64,000 nt of DNA from JAJECS01 sp965243625 (lineage in GTDB: Bacteria; Chloroflexota; UBA11872), in NCBI GenBank assembly GCA_965243625.1, contig CBDEVI010000002.1, positions 186,001-250,000 of the forward strand, written 5' to 3'. Position 1 is the stretch's first letter. Each line of letters begins with the position of its first letter. The notes under the pieces are model-generated. The model saw only the letters and a program-made list of their open reading frames with translations. It made no database searches and was not told the DNA's origin. Below are positions 8,531 through 16,672 of the stretch, piece by piece. A program made the translations under genes and the position numbers.

Positions 8531-10523
8531 CGGCGGACGCGCCACCGAGCCGCGCTGGCGGCTGGCGGGCGCCGTCGACACGACCGACAGCCCTCACGCG
8601 CGACTGCGTCCCGTGCCGATTCACGCCGTCACGATGCGCGACGACGGCTTCTGGATGCCGCGCATGGAAGGCAATCGCACCGCCGGCATCGCCGCCTTCC
8701 TCGCCTGGCTCGACGAGGACGGACAGGTCGCACCCTTCCGTGCCTTCGCGCACTACGCACGCACCGGCGATTCATCGCGCATCGCCGGCGCGCTCGACAC
8801 GATGCGGGCCACCTTCGAGGGCCGCAACAGCCGCCGCTTGCGGCACTCCTGGCGTGCCGCGCTCATGGAAGTGGTTGAAGGCTGCGCCTTCACGCTGCAA
8901 TCCGTGGACGACCCGGATCTGCGGGCGCTCATGGACGAGCTGGTCACTGGCATCGTGGCCGCCCACGACAGCGAAGAGTTCTGGCAGTCGTACTACGGCG
9001 ACAACTTTCAGTTCTCCTATCAGCTCGCCGGCCCGGGCCACATGATCCAGGCGGCCGTCGCCCACCATCGGACCACCGGGCAAACCGATTTCCTCAATGT
9101 GGCCGTTCGCGTCGCGGACGCGATTGCGGCCAAGTTCGAGGGAATCGCGTTCGCCGAGCATCCGGGCATCGAGATGGCGCTGGTCGAGCTTTGGCGGGCG
9201 ACGGGTGAGGAGCGCATCTTCCGGCTCGCGGCGCACTTCACCGCGCTGCTCATGGAGCAGGACCCGGTGATCGGCCCGCACACCGGCGAGGGCAACTGGC
9301 GCCATTTCAATTGCCACGTCGTCCGGCAGACCTATCTGCCCGCCGGCGCCGCCGACCTGCTGGCCGAGCGGTCGGACCCGGCGATGCAGTCCCATCTCCT
9401 CGCCATCTGGCGCGACATGATGCGCGGCAAGCTGCAAGTTTCCGGGCACATCGCCGTGGACCACTGGATGCCCGAGCGCATCACGCCGGAGCCATTCGCC
9501 CTGAGCGAGGGCGTGCTCGGCAATGTGCTGAACCACATCAACCACGGTTTCGAGCTCTGCGAGAGCGTCGGCAACGTCATGTGGAGCTGGCGCATGCTGA
9601 TGCTCGACGCGGATGCCGCCTACGCCGACCAGCTCGAGCGGGCGCTCTACAACGGCCTGCTGCCGCACTATGGTCTCGACGACCGCAGTTGGTTCTATCT
9701 GTGCCCCATGGCGTCGGACGGCGATCACCCAGCCCGCAACGCCTGGGGCAACCCGGCCACCGGCTGCTGCGGGGCTAACGCGGTCCGATTCCCGCCCTCG
9801 GTGCCGTCCTATATGTTCACCACCTCCGACGACGGCGTGTGGATGCACCTCTACGACGCCTGCCGCATGGACTGGCATCTGCCGGATGGTTCGCCGATCA
9901 GCCTGGACGTGCGCACCCGCTATCCATGGAGCGGAGGCGTTGAGGTGCAAGTGGGCGTCGACGCACCTTCCGACTTCACGGTGTTCTTGCGCATTCCCGG
10001 CTGGTGCGATGACGCGAAAGCCGCCGTCAACGGTGAGCCGGTCGCCGATCCCATCACCCGGGGGGCATATCTCGCCCTGCGCCGCACCTGGGCCAATGGC
10101 GACGTGGTCACCCTCGACCTGCCGATGCCGGTGGTTGGCATGGAGGCCGATCCGCGCGCCGAGGAGTTCCGCGGCAAGACCGCCGTCATGCGCGGGCCGT
10201 TGCTCTACTGCTTCGAGGGCGTCGACAACGTTGCGGTGAGCGTTCGCGATCTCGCGGTTGAACCGGGCCCCGATATTCGACCCTTTGCGCCCGAAGCCGA
10301 ACCCGAGGCGCTATATCAGCCGGCCGCGACCGTACCGGCACTTCGGGCCGTCGACCGACCGGATCTCCTGGGCGGTGTGACCGTGCTCCAGGGTGCTGCG
10401 GCCGGTCGCGACGCCGGGGCGGAGCTGACGGCTATCCCCTTCTATGCCTGGTCCAATCGCGAACCGACGCCCATGGCCGTGTGGATCGATTGGGCCGATG
10501 GCGAGGGACGTCGAGCGCCCTAG
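8517..10523 (+). CDS. GH127-like (DUF1680) beta-L-arabinofuranosidase family protein
   Basis: About 668 residues with an (alpha/alpha)6 barrel followed by beta-sandwich domains. Family hallmarks are the N-terminal SPHARLRPVPIHAVTMRDDG, the mid-region NHGFELCESVGNVMWSWRM, and the Cys-rich catalytic segment NPATGCCGANAVRFPPSVPS, where family enzymes use zinc-bound cysteines. The start is difficult: no ATG fits, conserved sequence begins upstream of GTG 8613, and TTG 8517 is the first suitable codon. That start overlaps the preceding propeller gene by 14 bases, implying coupling. The family removes beta-linked L-arabinofuranose from glycans; the exact substrate here is inferred. Confidence 0.8.
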   Translation: MAGNSGGRATEPRWRLAGAVDTTDSPHARLRPVPIHAVTMRDDGFWMPRMEGNRTAGIAAFLAWLDEDGQVAPFRAFAHYARTGDSSRIAGALDTMRATFEGRNSRRLRHSWRAALMEVVEGCAFTLQSVDDPDLRALMDELVTGIVAAHDSEEFWQSYYGDNFQFSYQLAGPGHMIQAAVAHHRTTGQTDFLNVAVRVADAIAAKFEGIAFAEHPGIEMALVELWRATGEERIFRLAAHFTALLMEQDPVIGPHTGEGNWRHFNCHVVRQTYLPAGAADLLAERSDPAMQSHLLAIWRDMMRGKLQVSGHIAVDHWMPERITPEPFALSEGVLGNVLNHINHGFELCESVGNVMWSWRMLMLDADAAYADQLERALYNGLLPHYGLDDRSWFYLCPMASDGDHPARNAWGNPATGCCGANAVRFPPSVPSYMFTTSDDGVWMHLYDACRMDWHLPDGSPISLDVRTRYPWSGGVEVQVGVDAPSDFTVFLRIPGWCDDAKAAVNGEPVADPITRGAYLALRRTWANGDVVTLDLPMPVVGMEADPRAEEFRGKTAVMRGPLLYCFEGVDNVAVSVRDLAVEPGPDIRPFAPEAEPEALYQPAATVPALRAVDRPDLLGGVTVLQGAAAGRDAGAELTAIPFYAWSNREPTPMAVWIDWADGEGRRAP

Positions 10524-10617
10524 TCCGCCAGGTCGCTCAGGCCGCGACTTCGGATGGCTGGCTGCCCGATCGTCGATGCTTCGTGGAGCTGCCCTGCAGG
10601 CGTGTCTCTCATCCTTT

Positions 10618-10660
10618 ATTGCGACCTAATGTCAATAAATGTATATTGCGACCCTATGTC
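10618..10660 (+). promoter_or_regulatory. znuA promoter with overlapping 16-bp direct repeats (candidate Zur-type operator)
   Basis: An AT-rich island in GC-rich DNA. TTGCGA (10619-10624), 17 nt, then TATATT (10642-10647) fits a sigma-70-type promoter. Two direct repeats, ATTGCGACCTAATGTC (10618-10633) and ATTGCGACCCTATGTC (10645-10660), match at 14 of 16 positions and cover the -35 and -10 boxes. This is what a repressor operator would do. A zinc-responsive regulator is an inference from the downstream znu genes. A related motif, GACACTATGTGTC, precedes the second znuA. Confidence 0.5.
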
Positions 10661-10690
10661 GAAAACCAAGTCTCCATCGGAGGTTCGTCA

Positions 10691-11983
10691 ATGAGGTTCC
10701 GCATCGCGCTCGCCGCGCTCTTCGGCGTGCTGGTTTTGGCAGCGGCCTGCGGGGATAGCGATACCGGTTCAGAGCGCACTGCGGCCGTTGCGACCCCAAC
10801 GCCTGCTGCCACCGTAGCGGCAGAGTCGGACGACGCGAGTTCGGAGCGCCTCACGGTCATCGCGACGATCTACCCGCTGGGGTACTTCGCCGAGCGTATT
10901 GGCGGTGACCGAGCCGAAGTCAACGTGCTCGTTGAACCCGGCGTCGAGGCGCACGGCTACGAAGTCACGGCCTCCGAATTGCGCACGCTCGGCGACGCCG
11001 ACGTGATCGTGATGAACGGAATCGGTCTCGAGCCTTGGATGGAACGGGCGATACACGCCGTCGAAGACGACATTTCGGCGATCGTCGTGGAAGCGGCCGA
11101 CCCGGCGCTGGCTATGGAGGGCGAAGTCCATATGCACGACGACGAGGAAGAGGGCCACCACGACGACGAAGAAGGCCATCACGACGAGGATGAAGAAGGC
11201 CATCACGACGAGGATGAAGAAGGCCACCACGAGGACGAGGAAGAGGGCCATCACGACGAGGACGAAGAGGGCCACCACGACGAGGATGAAGAAGGCCACC
11301 ACGAGGACGAGGAAGAGGGCCATCACGACGAGGACGAAGAGGGCCACCACGACGAGGATGAAGAAGGCCACCACGACGACGAGGAAGGCCACCACGACGA
11401 TGAGGAAGAGGGCCACCACGACGACGAGGAAGGCCACCACCACCACGGCGAAGGCGGGCTCGACCCGCACTTCTGGCTAAGCCCGACGATGGCCGCGCGA
11501 CAGGTCGAGCGCATCCGTGACGCCTTCATCACCGCGGATGCGGCCAACGCAGCCGCCTACCGGCAAAACGCGGACGAGCTGATGGCCGAGTTGGAGGAGT
11601 TGGACCGGGAATTCACCGAGAGTCTCGTCGCCTGCAAGCACGATCACTTCGTGACTTCGCACGCGGCCTACGGCTATCTGGCCGCGCAATACGGCCTCGA
11701 GCAGATTGCGCTGGCCGGATTCTCGCCGGAGGTGGACCCCTCGCCGCAGCGGCTAGCCAGCGTCACGGACCGCGTGACCGACCTGGGCCTGGGGCATGTC
11801 CTGGTCGAGCCGGTGCTCAGCGACCGCCTCGCGCAGACGGTGGCGCGCGAAACCGGCATTGAGCTCCGCGCCATCCACGCCATCGAAAGCGTGACGCAGA
11901 ACGAGCTTCAGGCGCACGGCGACTACTTCGGCCTCATGCGCGACAACCTGGCAGCTCTCAGGCTCGCCCTGGAGTGCGAATGA
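10691..11983 (+). CDS. znuA: Zinc ABC transporter substrate-binding lipoprotein ZnuA, copy 1
   Basis: Cluster A-I metal-binding protein of 430 residues. It has a lipoprotein signal ending in LVLAAAC (Cys20). The mature part begins TVIATIYPLGYFAERIGGDR and carries metal-site His residues in VEAHGYE, LDPHFWLSP and TSHAAYGYLAAQYGL. Between the first two, residues about 147-256 form a very acidic, His-rich loop of GHHDEDEE-type repeats, the zinc-collecting loop of ZnuA but exceptionally long. The usual Asp ligand near the end (normally in an LDP-like motif) is replaced by IHAIESV. Two Cys (VACKHDH and the C-terminal ALECE) could form the disulfide known in ZnuA. ATG 10691 has GGAGG at 8 nt; a longer reading from 10481 is not supported. 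Confidence 0.9.
   Translation: MRFRIALAALFGVLVLAAACGDSDTGSERTAAVATPTPAATVAAESDDASSERLTVIATIYPLGYFAERIGGDRAEVNVLVEPGVEAHGYEVTASELRTLGDADVIVMNGIGLEPWMERAIHAVEDDISAIVVEAADPALAMEGEVHMHDDEEEGHHDDEEGHHDEDEEGHHDEDEEGHHEDEEEGHHDEDEEGHHDEDEEGHHEDEEEGHHDEDEEGHHDEDEEGHHDDEEGHHDDEEEGHHDDEEGHHHHGEGGLDPHFWLSPTMAARQVERIRDAFITADAANAAAYRQNADELMAELEELDREFTESLVACKHDHFVTSHAAYGYLAAQYGLEQIALAGFSPEVDPSPQRLASVTDRVTDLGLGHVLVEPVLSDRLAQTVARETGIELRAIHAIESVTQNELQAHGDYFGLMRDNLAALRLALECE
11222..11365 (+). repeat. Exact tandem 72-nt duplication inside the His-rich loop of znuA copy 1
   Basis: 11222-11293 and 11294-11365 are identical 72-nt units, each encoding 24 residues made of three GHHxxDEE octads. The whole loop (about 11132-11459) is built of shorter degenerate units of the same kind, so it probably changes length by slippage or unequal exchange while staying in frame. 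Confidence 0.85.
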
Positions 11984-12008
11984 TGGATTCGCCGCTGCCG
12001 CAGGGCCG

Positions 12009-12077
12009 CGAATCGAGCGGAATCATGTGACCCTCGCGCACGGCGACGCGGCGGCGGTGGATGACGTGTCGCTCGGG
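12009..12077 (+). pseudogene. Relic of a znuC N-terminus between the two znuA copies
   Basis: Read from 12009, this stretch gives RIERNHVTLAHGDAAAVDD followed by VSLG. It aligns residue by residue with the start of the intact ZnuC at 13433 (VIEWDRVTFAYGEAVAVED, then VSLT). Nucleotide similarity extends back to the overlap with the upstream znuA stop (about 11984), the same znuA/znuC junction geometry as in the intact pair. The frame is not connected to a start codon, and homology ends before the Walker A motif. The simplest reading is that a znuA-znuC unit was duplicated and the first znuC was almost entirely deleted. Confidence 0.8.
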
Positions 12078-12218
12078 ACCCCCGTCAGGGCTGCGATCGC
12101 TGGAGCAAGGCGGCTTCGAGTCGATGCGGCCGGCGCAAGCCGGACTGGTTCGGAGGTTCTGCGAAGCGAAGCCTAGGGCGCCGCCAGCCACGCGTTTTCG
12201 CGTGGAGCGCCCTTGGGT

Positions 12219-12231
12219 GACACTATGTGTC
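12219..12231 (+). promoter_or_regulatory. Palindrome upstream of znuA copy 2 (candidate metal-regulator site)
   Basis: GACACTATGTGTC has perfect 5-bp arms (GACAC/GTGTC) and resembles CGACCCTATGTCG in front of znuA copy 1. It lies 30 bp before the ATG. No clear -35/-10 pair is visible around it, so its role is inferred from position and similarity only. Confidence 0.35.
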
Positions 12232-12260
12232 GAGAAGCCATCGCCGTCGGAGCCTGGTCA

Positions 12261-13436
12261 ATGAACTTCCGCATCGTGATCGTCGCCATTCTTGGAGTGC
12301 TGGTTTTCACTGCCGCCTGCGGTGAACGCGACGGCACGTCCGACCGCCTCCAGGTTGTCGCCACGATCTATCCGCTGGGGTACTTCGCCGAACGTGTCGG
12401 CGGTGACCGGGCCGAGGTCAGCGTGCTGGTCGGGCCCGGAATCGAAGCCCACAGCTTCGAGCCTACGCCGTCCGACTTGCTGGCGCTTGGCGATGCCGAC
12501 GTGATCGTGATGAATGGGATCGGGCTCGAGCCCTGGATGGATGGCGCGATCGACGCCATTGGTGACGACCTGACTGCGATTGTCGTGGAGGCGGCCGACC
12601 CGACGCGGGCGATGGAAGGCGAAGTCCACACGCACGGTGACGCGGAAGACGCCCACGACGACGAAGAAGGCGATCACGGCCACGAGGACGGTGAGCACCA
12701 CGATGAAGATGGTGAGCACCACGACGAGGACGAGGGTGACCACGGCGACGAAGAGGGGCACCACGACGACGAAGACGGTGAACACCACGACGAAGACGAA
12801 GGCGAGCACCACGACGAAGAGGGCGAGCACCACGACGAGGATGGTGAACACCACGATGAGGACGGCGAGCACCACGACGAAGACGGTCACCACGAGGCCG
12901 AAGAGCGCGAACTCGACCCCCACATGTGGCTCAGCCCCACGCTGGCTGCCCTTCAGGCCGAGCGCATCCGCGACGCCTTCGTTTCGGCGGACGCGGACAA
13001 CGCCGACGGGTACCGGCAGCGCGCGGACGAGCTCATCGCCGAACTCAACGCCCTGGAGCAGGAATTCGCGGAGGGTCTCGCCGCTTGCAAGCACGATCAC
13101 TTCGTGACCTCGCACGCGGCGTACGGCTACCTGGCCGCGCAATTCGGCCTGGAGCAGATTCCGGTTGCCGGGCTATCCGCCGACGTCGAGCCCTCGCCCC
13201 AGCGGCTCGCGAACGTCACGGACCGGGTGACGGAGCTGCAATTGGGCCATGTCCTGGTCGAGCCCGTGCTGAGCGATCGCCTCGCGCAGACCGTCGCCCG
13301 CGAAACCGGCATCGAGCTCCTCACGATCCACGCCATCGAGAGCGTGACGCCGAACGAGCTCGAGGCGCACGGCGACTACTTCGGCCTCATGCGAGACAAT
13401 CTCGCGAACCTCAGGATTGCCTTGGAATGTGAATGA
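12261..13436 (+). CDS. znuA: Zinc ABC transporter substrate-binding lipoprotein ZnuA, copy 2
   Basis: Protein of 391 residues, a close tandem paralogue of the gene at 10691. The signal peptide ends at LVFTAAC (Cys20). The mature start VVATIYPLGYFAERVGGDRA and the metal-site motifs VGPGIEAHSFE, LDPHMWLSP and TSHAAYGYLAAQFGL are conserved. The acidic His loop (residues about 123-216) uses EHHDEDG-type repeats that differ from copy 1, so the loops diverged independently. As in copy 1 the terminal Asp motif is replaced (IHAIESV). ATG 12261 follows GGAG at 8 nt. Its stop overlaps the znuC start by four bases. The pair may differ in affinity or expression while sharing ZnuC and ZnuB. Confidence 0.9.
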   Translation: MNFRIVIVAILGVLVFTAACGERDGTSDRLQVVATIYPLGYFAERVGGDRAEVSVLVGPGIEAHSFEPTPSDLLALGDADVIVMNGIGLEPWMDGAIDAIGDDLTAIVVEAADPTRAMEGEVHTHGDAEDAHDDEEGDHGHEDGEHHDEDGEHHDEDEGDHGDEEGHHDDEDGEHHDEDEGEHHDEEGEHHDEDGEHHDEDGEHHDEDGHHEAEERELDPHMWLSPTLAALQAERIRDAFVSADADNADGYRQRADELIAELNALEQEFAEGLAACKHDHFVTSHAAYGYLAAQFGLEQIPVAGLSADVEPSPQRLANVTDRVTELQLGHVLVEPVLSDRLAQTVARETGIELLTIHAIESVTPNELEAHGDYFGLMRDNLANLRIALECE

Positions 13437-14212
13437 CGTGCCCTGAGTCGCCATCGCGTCCCGTCATCGAGTGGGATCGTGTGACGTTCGCCTACGGCGA
13501 GGCGGTGGCGGTGGAGGACGTGTCGCTCACCATCCATGCCGGCGGGCTGGCGGCGATCCTGGGGCCCAATGGCAGCGGCAAGAGCACGCTGATTCGGCTC
13601 GCCCTCGGTCTGCTCCGCCCGCAATCGGGCGCCGTGCGGCTCTTTGGGCGCAATGCGGTGGACTTCGCCGACTGGGACCGTGTTGGCTACATGCCGCAGG
13701 TAATCGCCGGGACCTGGCGCGACTTTCCCATCACCGTTGCGGAGACGGTGGCCCACGGCGCCTATCGCGGCATCTCTCCCTTCGCGCTGTTTCATCGCTC
13801 CGAGCGCCCCGAGGTCCTCGAGGCGCTCGAGGCGGTGGGCATGGCGTCCTACCGGGGGCGGCGCCTGTCGCAACTCTCCGTCGGCCAGCAGCAGCGCGTG
13901 CTCTTGGCCCGAGCGCTCGTGCGTCAGCCCGAGCTGATCGTGCTCGACGAGCCCGCGGCCGGCATTGACGTCTCGGGCGAGGAGCAGTTGTACGCCGTCC
14001 TGCGCGACCTCAACCGCGAGCGCAACATCACCATCGTGCTCGTCTCACACGACATCGGGGCGATGCTGCGGGAGGCCAATACCGTGGCCTGCATGAACCG
14101 CACGCTGGTTCGTCACGGACCGCCCCACGAGCTCACCAGCGCGGAAATCGCCAAGCTCTACGGCGCGCCTGTGGACGTGCTGGTCCACGACGCGCTCCAC
14201 GAACACCGCTAG
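13433..14212 (+). CDS. znuC: Zinc ABC transporter ATP-binding protein ZnuC
   Basis: Cytoplasmic ATPase of 259 residues. Walker A is GPNGSGKST (44-52), the signature is LSVGQQQRV (about 148-156), Walker B is LIVLDEP (about 168-174), and the switch His is in VSHDIG. The neighbouring ZnuA and ZnuB genes identify it as the metal-importer subunit. ATG overlaps the upstream znuA stop (ATGA), and the znuB start follows two bases after its stop, so the three form a tight operon. Confidence 0.92.
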   Translation: MTCPESPSRPVIEWDRVTFAYGEAVAVEDVSLTIHAGGLAAILGPNGSGKSTLIRLALGLLRPQSGAVRLFGRNAVDFADWDRVGYMPQVIAGTWRDFPITVAETVAHGAYRGISPFALFHRSERPEVLEALEAVGMASYRGRRLSQLSVGQQQRVLLARALVRQPELIVLDEPAAGIDVSGEEQLYAVLRDLNRERNITIVLVSHDIGAMLREANTVACMNRTLVRHGPPHELTSAEIAKLYGAPVDVLVHDALHEHR

Positions 14213-14214
14213 CC

Positions 14215-15102
14215 GTGCCGTCGATCTTTCTCTACGAGTTCATGCTGCGCGCCCTCGCCGGCGGGGTGCTCGTGGGCATGCTGGCGCCCACGCTCGGGGT
14301 GTTCGTCGTGCTGCGGCGCTTTTCGCTCATTGCCGACACGCTCGCGCACGTGGCGCTGATGGGCGTGGCCGTGGGGCTGGCGACCAACACGCTTCCCTCG
14401 GTGGTGGCGCTTGTGGCGGCCTGTGTTGGGGCCATCATCGTCGAGCAGCTGCGTTCGCGCGGTCGCCTGCCGGGCGACATGGCCCTGGCCGTCGTGCTTT
14501 ACGGCTCTCTGGCGTTTGCCGTCGTCGTCATCGGGATTGCCGGCGGATTCAACGTCGACCTTTTCTCGTTCCTGTTCGGCTCCATTCTCAGCGTGTCCCC
14601 GCTGGACCTGTGGCTCCTCGCCGGAATCACGGTCACCGTGGTGCTGTTTGTCGGCGTGTTCTTTGTCGACCTGGCGCAGATCGCGTTCGATGACGACCTG
14701 GCGCGGGTTAACGGGGTGCGGACCGGTGCGCTCAACCTGGCGCTGGCGGTGTTGACCGGCGCCACCATCACCCTGTCGATGCGGGTGGTCGGCGTATTGC
14801 TGGTGGGCGCCATGCTCGTCGTGCCGGTGATGGTTGGGTTGCGCCTCGCGCACGGTCTGCGGGCCGCCATGGCCACCGCCGTCGTCGCCGGGGTGCTCAG
14901 CGCCCTCGTGGGATTGACCATCGCCTTCTACGTTGACGCCTCGGCCGGCGGCGCCACCGTGCTGACGGCCCTGGGCCTGCTCGGGCTGGCCTATCTCTTG
15001 ACCGCCGTGCGCCGGTGGCGTCGCCGCGGGCGTGGCGAATCTCCTGTCGCGGCAGCGAGCACGAACGGCGCCCCGAGCCACCGGCACCACCATCATCATT
15101 GA
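14215..15102 (+). CDS. znuB: Zinc ABC transporter permease ZnuB
   Basis: Membrane protein of 295 residues in the ABC-3 metal-permease family, with about eight hydrophobic segments. Recognisable regions are FVVLRRFSLIADTLAHVALM near the N-terminus and SMRVVGVLLVGAMLVVPVM near residue 190. The GTG start lies two bases after znuC. The C-terminus ends in a cytoplasmic basic tail with a run of five His (HRHHHHH), which could bind zinc on the inner face. The tail is unusual for ZnuB but fits the His-rich theme of the locus. Confidence 0.9.
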   Translation: MPSIFLYEFMLRALAGGVLVGMLAPTLGVFVVLRRFSLIADTLAHVALMGVAVGLATNTLPSVVALVAACVGAIIVEQLRSRGRLPGDMALAVVLYGSLAFAVVVIGIAGGFNVDLFSFLFGSILSVSPLDLWLLAGITVTVVLFVGVFFVDLAQIAFDDDLARVNGVRTGALNLALAVLTGATITLSMRVVGVLLVGAMLVVPVMVGLRLAHGLRAAMATAVVAGVLSALVGLTIAFYVDASAGGATVLTALGLLGLAYLLTAVRRWRRRGRGESPVAAASTNGAPSHRHHHHH

Positions 15103-15290
15103 ACGCCGACGTTCGAGTTTGACGGCGGCCGGCGTGCGGCTCCGGGGTGCTTGCGGCTTCGGCTCGGGTTGCCCAGACCTCGCCGAAGCGCCGCGCGGCT
15201 GAGGCTCACGCAATCCGTTAGCTCCGGGCGTCCCAAGACCGCGACGGCGTGGGCGTGGGGCCAAGGTTCGGCGTGCTAGCGTGAGCGCCC

Positions 15291-16454
15291 ATGGTCGACA
15301 TTGAGTTCGTGGACCCAGAGGCTCCCGCCGCCGTTTGCGCCGCGTCCGGTGTCAGCAAGGTCATGCACTACGCCCAGGGCGTGCTTGAAAGTCACGCCTG
15401 GGTTGCCTGTGAGCGGCGACCGGGTTCCGACAGCATCGAAATTGGTGCGCCGGAGCAGACCGAAGCCAGCGCCCGGTTGCTCAAACGCCGCATCGACGAG
15501 GCCCACGCGGCCGGCCTTCGAGTTGATGCGTACAGCATTCTCGGCCTTGCCGGCGTCTGGGCGGGATCACGCCACCAGGTGCCGCGGGTCATCGAACCTG
15601 TTGGTCGAGTGCCCAGGTTTGCTGTCGAGCACCCTGAATTCATGTCCAAGGCCCGCGACGGCCGAAGCTGGCTCGACTGGGACGTCGGCGAGCCGGTGCT
15701 GGGCTACGACGTGGGCTATCTAGCTCTGGCGCACCCCGAAGCCCGGGCCTATGCGCGCCAAGAGCTGGTGGCCTTCGCCCGCGACTTCGGGGCCGACGGG
15801 GTGCAACTGGAGTTCCTGCCCGTGCTGGCCGCCGGCGAACGCGTGTGGCCGCTGGGATACGACGACCCGGCGCTGGCCGAGTACCGCCGGCGATTCGGTG
15901 TGGACCCCCGTTCGCGGCCCGTGGACGACCCGGCCTGGGCGCGCCTGCGGGCCGGCTACGTGACGCAGTTCCTGCGGGAGTTGCGCGGCGAGCTCGACGC
16001 CTTGGGGCGGCCGGTGGAGATCGCGGCGGCCACCGAGGGCATCTGGGCCCGTCCCAACGAGGCCTACAAGCTCGGCCTGGACTGGCCGGCGTGGGTCGAC
16101 CAGGGATTGGTCGACGCGCTCTATCCGCGCTTCTTTCTTAACGACCCGCTCTATCCGCCCAGCGACCCATCAAGCGAGTCGGGCAGCTGGCTGTCCGATG
16201 TCGCTCGCATCGAGCGCGAGATGGCAATCGTGCGCGGCATCGTGGGCCATCGATTTCGCGTGTGTGCCACGGCCATCGCCTCGAACGCGCCCGAGAACGA
16301 GCCCGTGCCGGTGCTCGTTGAGCGAATCGTCGCCGCCGCTCGGGCCATGGTCGCGTCGGGATCCGACAGCTTTGGGATTTACACGGACGCGCGCGTCGCC
16401 GGTGACGACGCCTTCTGGACCGGCCTCAAGCGCATCCATGAGGGCCGGTTCTAG
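15291..16454 (+). CDS. Putative TIM-barrel glycoside-hydrolase-like protein (GHL/GH10-like)
   Basis: Protein of 387 residues without a signal peptide. The layout looks like a (beta/alpha)8 barrel of the hypothetical GHL6/GHL10 or DUF187-type group: RIDEAHAAGLRVDAYSILGL, then FARDFGADGVQLEFLPVLA (a probable strand-4 end with Glu), EIAAATEGIWARP, LVDALYPRFFLNDP and GSDSFGIYTDARV. Glu in VQLEF and Glu in TEGIW are plausible acidic residues, but catalysis is not proven. It stands alone between znuB and the binding-protein cluster. I am fairly sure of the fold and unsure of the function. Confidence 0.55.
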   Translation: MVDIEFVDPEAPAAVCAASGVSKVMHYAQGVLESHAWVACERRPGSDSIEIGAPEQTEASARLLKRRIDEAHAAGLRVDAYSILGLAGVWAGSRHQVPRVIEPVGRVPRFAVEHPEFMSKARDGRSWLDWDVGEPVLGYDVGYLALAHPEARAYARQELVAFARDFGADGVQLEFLPVLAAGERVWPLGYDDPALAEYRRRFGVDPRSRPVDDPAWARLRAGYVTQFLRELRGELDALGRPVEIAAATEGIWARPNEAYKLGLDWPAWVDQGLVDALYPRFFLNDPLYPPSDPSSESGSWLSDVARIEREMAIVRGIVGHRFRVCATAIASNAPENEPVPVLVERIVAAARAMVASGSDSFGIYTDARVAGDDAFWTGLKRIHEGRF

Positions 16455-16586
16455 CGGACGGAGCCACGTCGCGCACGGTGGGGCGGCGGGTGGACTTCGG
16501 CGGCGGACCGTTGCGCGCGGAAGCCTGATGTAGAAGGGCTGCCGTGACTTTGGGAATCCTTTCCGCTCGCGGCGTTACCCAAATGT

Positions 16587-16672
16587 ATGCATAATGCGCC
16601 GCTGGAATGCCGCCGCCGCGGGAGGTCCGCGGAGCGGTGCTGCCGCCATGTCGGCGGCAAGGGGAGGTTTGT
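16587..16672 (+). promoter_or_regulatory. Leader of binding protein 1: candidate -10 box and stem-loop next to the ribosome-binding site
   Basis: CATAAT at 16590-16595 is a possible -10 element. Two hairpins follow: CCGCGG-GAGGT-CCGCGG (16616-16632) and TGCCGCC-ATGTC-GGCGGCA (16641-16659). The second is directly followed by AAGGGGAGG and then ATG 16673. The second stem-loop, with its 5-nt loop and one or two nt before GGGGAGG, is shared with the leaders of the next two paralogues. Confidence 0.45.

Noticed and set aside
10769..11470. Antisense frame encoding a highly hydrophobic protein opposite the His-rich znuA loop
   Set aside because: The Val/Phe/Leu runs are simply the complement of GAY/GAR/CAY codons. 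The sense strand has a signal peptide, ribosome-binding site and homology.
12061..12264. 67-codon plus-strand frame between the znuA copies
   Set aside because: Starts inside the znuC relic in a different frame from the homology and has no ribosome-binding site; best seen as decayed DNA.
14209..15264. Minus-strand frame of 351 codons opposite znuB
   Set aside because: His/Gln/Arg-rich shadow typical of high-GC antisense; znuB on the plus strand fits its family and operon.
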